Shown here: in pieces, positions 62,293-64,000 of the stretch | Numbering within the stretch: position 1 is the stretch's first letter | Layout: each line of letters begins with the position of its first letter | Assembly: GCF_000015165.1 (NCBI RefSeq) | Contig: NC_009485.1 | Span: 5,847,501 to 5,911,500, forward strand | Source: Bradyrhizobium sp. BTAi1 | GTDB lineage: Bacteria > Pseudomonadota > Alphaproteobacteria > Rhizobiales > Xanthobacteraceae | Reading direction: 5' to 3' | Length of the DNA: 64,000 bases | Program-made: the position numbers and the translations under genes | Notes under the pieces: model-generated | Database searches by the model: none | The model's input: the letters and a program-made list of their open reading frames with translations, nothing else | What the model was told of the DNA's origin: nothing

Positions 62293-63308
62293 TCGCCAAC
62301 CCCGCCGCCATCGCTGTTTCCGTCACTCTGCTTGCGGCCGCAATCTGCGCGGTGCTGATCGTACTGCTGCGGCCGGTGCTGCAGCGCTACGCGCTGGCGC
62401 GGCCGAACGCCCGCTCCTCGCACAAGATCCCAACGCCCCAGGGCGCCGGGATTGCCGTGATCGGCGCAACCCTCGTCGGCGGCGGCGCTTTTGCGTCGGT
62501 CAACGGGTTTGCGCCGCTGACATCCCTGTTCGTCGCGGTGCCCCTGCTGGCACTCGTCGGCCTGGTCGACGACATCCGGCCGATCCCGGTGCTGCCGCGG
62601 TTCGTCCTGCAAGGGCTGGCCGTCGGCCTGGTCGTCTTCACCGCGCCGGATGATCTCAGGCTGCTGCCGATCCCGTTGGCGATCGAGCGCACATTGCTGC
62701 TGATCGCCGGTCTCTGGTTCGTCAACCTCGTCAACTTCATGGACGGGCTCGATTTGATGACCGTGGCCGAAGCGGTGCCGGTCACCGCGATGCTCGTGCT
62801 GTTCGGCATCTTCGGCCTGCTGCCATGGCCGGTAACGGCGATCGCCGCGGCGCTCGGCGGCGCCATGCTGGGCTTCGCCCCGTTCAACCGGCCCGTGGCC
62901 AAGGTCTTCCTCGGTGATGTCGGCAGCCTGCCGATCGGGCTGCTGCTCGGCTGGTCGCTGCTGCAACTGGCCTGGCAGGGATCCATCGCGGCGGCGCTGC
63001 TGCTGCCGCTGTATTATCTGGTCGATGCTACTCTCACCCTGCTGCGGCGGATGGCGCGGCGCGAGCCGTTCTGGGCCGCGCACCGCACGCATTTCTATCA
63101 GCGTGCCACCGACAACGGCTTCACCGTAGCCGGTGTCGTCGGCGACGTGTTCGTGCTCAACATCGGCCTCGCAGTGCTGGCCGGCACGTCGGTCGTGATG
63201 CGCTCGGTTGCGGCTGACGTGATCCTGATCGTCGTCGGCCTCGGCGCTGTGGCCGTCGTGCTGCGTCGGTTCTCGCAGCCGCGCGTCCGGCCGTCAGGCG
63301 GCGCTTGA
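62289..63308 (+). CDS. WecA/WbpL-like polyprenyl-P sugar-1-P transferase
   Basis: A 339-residue polytopic membrane protein of the MraY/WecA family. Motifs are SSHKIPTPQGAG near residue 43, LVGLVDD (about 88-94), NLVNFMDGLDLM with the catalytic Asp pair, KVFLGDVGSLPIG and AHRTHFYQRA. It attaches a sugar-1-P, usually HexNAc or a dideoxy HexNAc, to undecaprenyl phosphate and so starts O-antigen or capsule synthesis. Ends in a 15-base overlap with the convergent CapD-like gene. WbpL-type specificity for UDP-QuiNAc/FucNAc is suggested by the CapD/WbpM-like neighbour but not proved. Confidence 0.92.
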   Translation: MIANPAAIAVSVTLLAAAICAVLIVLLRPVLQRYALARPNARSSHKIPTPQGAGIAVIGATLVGGGAFASVNGFAPLTSLFVAVPLLALVGLVDDIRPIPVLPRFVLQGLAVGLVVFTAPDDLRLLPIPLAIERTLLLIAGLWFVNLVNFMDGLDLMTVAEAVPVTAMLVLFGIFGLLPWPVTAIAAALGGAMLGFAPFNRPVAKVFLGDVGSLPIGLLLGWSLLQLAWQGSIAAALLLPLYYLVDATLTLLRRMARREPFWAAHRTHFYQRATDNGFTVAGVVGDVFVLNIGLAVLAGTSVVMRSVAADVILIVVGLGAVAVVLRRFSQPRVRPSGGA

Positions 63309-64000
63309 ACCGAACTCAGGCACCGCGTCCTTCAGCACCGCCTTGATCGTCACCGGATCGTTCCGCGCAATGGCCTGGTCCAGCGCCGCGATCCATCCCT
63401 TCAGAGTCTGCATCGGCGGCTCGTTCGGCTTGGCGGCCATGATGCCGGCGACGCCGATCTCGACCGGCGGCTCCTCGCTCGCGAACAGGATCTCGTTCAG
63501 GCGCTCGCCTGGACGAATCCCGGTGAACACGATCTCGATGTCGTAGCCCGGCTGCAGTCCGGAGAGGCGGATCATGCGCTCCGCCAGTTCGACGATGCGG
63601 ACCGGCTGGCCCATGTTCAGCACGTACACCGAGACCCCCGGCCGCTCCGGTGCCAGCGCATGCGAGGCCGCGGTGATCACGAGGTCACAGGCCTCGCGAA
63701 TGGTCATGAAGTAGCGCACCATGTCCGGATGAGTCACCGTGACCGGGCCGCCCGCCTCGATCTGGGCCTTGAACTTCGGCACCACCGAGCCGTTCGACGC
63801 CAGCACATTGCCGAAGCGCACGGAGATCAGCCGCATCGGCGGCCGGCCGATCGGGCGCTCCGCAAGCTGGCGGTCGAGCGCCTGACAATACATCTCGGCG
63901 AAACGTTTGGTGAGTCCGAGCATCGACACCGGCTCGATCGCCTTGTCCGTCGAGATCATCACCATCGCCTCCGCGCCCGACGCCACCGCGGCATCGGCGA
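63294..64000 (-). CDS. CapD/WbpM-like nucleotide-sugar dehydratase (5' part missing)
   Basis: The C-terminal 235 residues of an extended SDR, open to the window edge. MISTDKAIEPVSMLGLTKR carries the family's atypical catalytic site (Met-Leu-Gly in place of Tyr before TK), as in WbpM/CapD/FlaA1. Other features are RFGNVLASNGSVVPKF, GPVTVTHPDMVRYFMTI and IRPGERLNEILF. WbpM-type enzymes are UDP-GlcNAc 4,6-dehydratases giving QuiNAc/FucNAc precursors; full-length ones have N-terminal membrane helices that would lie beyond 64000. Supply of the first sugar to the WecA-like transferase is a likely role. Confidence 0.9.
   Translation of the reverse strand, partial: ADAAVASGAEAMVMISTDKAIEPVSMLGLTKRFAEMYCQALDRQLAERPIGRPPMRLISVRFGNVLASNGSVVPKFKAQIEAGGPVTVTHPDMVRYFMTIREACDLVITAASHALAPERPGVSVYVLNMGQPVRIVELAERMIRLSGLQPGYDIEIVFTGIRPGERLNEILFASEEPPVEIGVAGIMAAKPNEPPMQTLKGWIAALDQAIARNDPVTIKAVLKDAVPEFGSSAA

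Noticed and set aside
1..64000. CRISPR arrays, tRNA/rRNA genes, transposases or integrase/att sites
   Set aside because: I looked for regular short repeats, cloverleaf-like stretches and transposase motifs and saw none. The only repeats are gene-scale paralogues and in-gene protein repeats.

Overview
The window is GC-rich, with strong third-position GC bias, dense gene packing, many ATGA start/stop overlaps and some TTG/GTG starts. Together with the families present (rhizobial-type TPR-GT41 proteins, LpsL-type epimerase, PF07483-type repeats, several TIGR04372-type glycosyltransferases) this suggests an alphaproteobacterium of the Bradyrhizobium/Rhodopseudomonas group. That assignment is inferred from gene content; no rRNA, tRNA or other phylogenetic marker is present. 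Almost the whole window is a surface-polysaccharide (LPS O-antigen or capsule) locus. I see no insertion sequence, CRISPR array or RNA gene.

Layout. (1) 1-591: 3' end of a DUF1223 secreted thiol-fold protein. (2) 607-7431, minus strand: three tandem TPR plus O-GlcNAc-transferase-like (GT41) paralogues, each exactly 739 residues from a conserved TTG start. (3) 7502-16367: nucleotide-sugar supply (ManC-type GDP-mannose synthesis, UDP-glucuronate 4-epimerase, TviB/WbpO-type UDP-sugar 6-dehydrogenase), a UPF0104 membrane protein, an AsnB-like amidotransferase and the first TIGR04372 glycosyltransferase. (4) 17224-23891: acylation module 1, an AlgI-like MBOAT with four SGNH-like partners. (5) 24585-34685, plus strand: an eleven-gene run that looks like a higher-carbon sugar pathway: a nucleotidyltransferase-PfkB fusion in the reverse order to HldE, a ManC/HddC-like nucleotidyltransferase, two SDRs, a GmhA-like SIS isomerase, a split transketolase, a zinc alcohol dehydrogenase, a HAD phosphatase, an APH-fold kinase and a methyltransferase. 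(6) 34966-38349: three TylF-type O-methyltransferases. (7) 38356-43387, minus strand: acylation module 2, two OafA-type acyltransferase-SGNH fusions around a fifth SGNH-like protein. (8) 43911-49334: two tail-to-tail TIGR04372 glycosyltransferases, a small membrane protein and a decayed TIGR04372 remnant. (9) 49335-58244, plus strand: C-methyltransferases, WbuC-type cupin, SDR, Wzm/Wzt ABC exporter, GT2 and a fourth TIGR04372 protein. (10) 58440-60980: a secreted metalloprotease with three W-rich repeats. (11) 61135-64000: GT4, a WecA/WbpL-like initiating transferase and a CapD/WbpM-like enzyme running off the end.

Working model. A WecA-like enzyme starts a chain on undecaprenyl phosphate; a small set of glycosyltransferases extends it; O-methyl, C-methyl and O-acyl groups are added; Wzm/Wzt exports it. 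The gene set points to a heavily decorated glycan with an unusual sugar. The most interesting part is the 24.6-34.7 kb pathway, whose SIS and SDR enzymes carry active-site substitutions. If the host is a photosynthetic Bradyrhizobium it is a candidate for making an atypical sugar such as the C10 O-antigen sugar bradyrhizose; that last step is hypothesis only.
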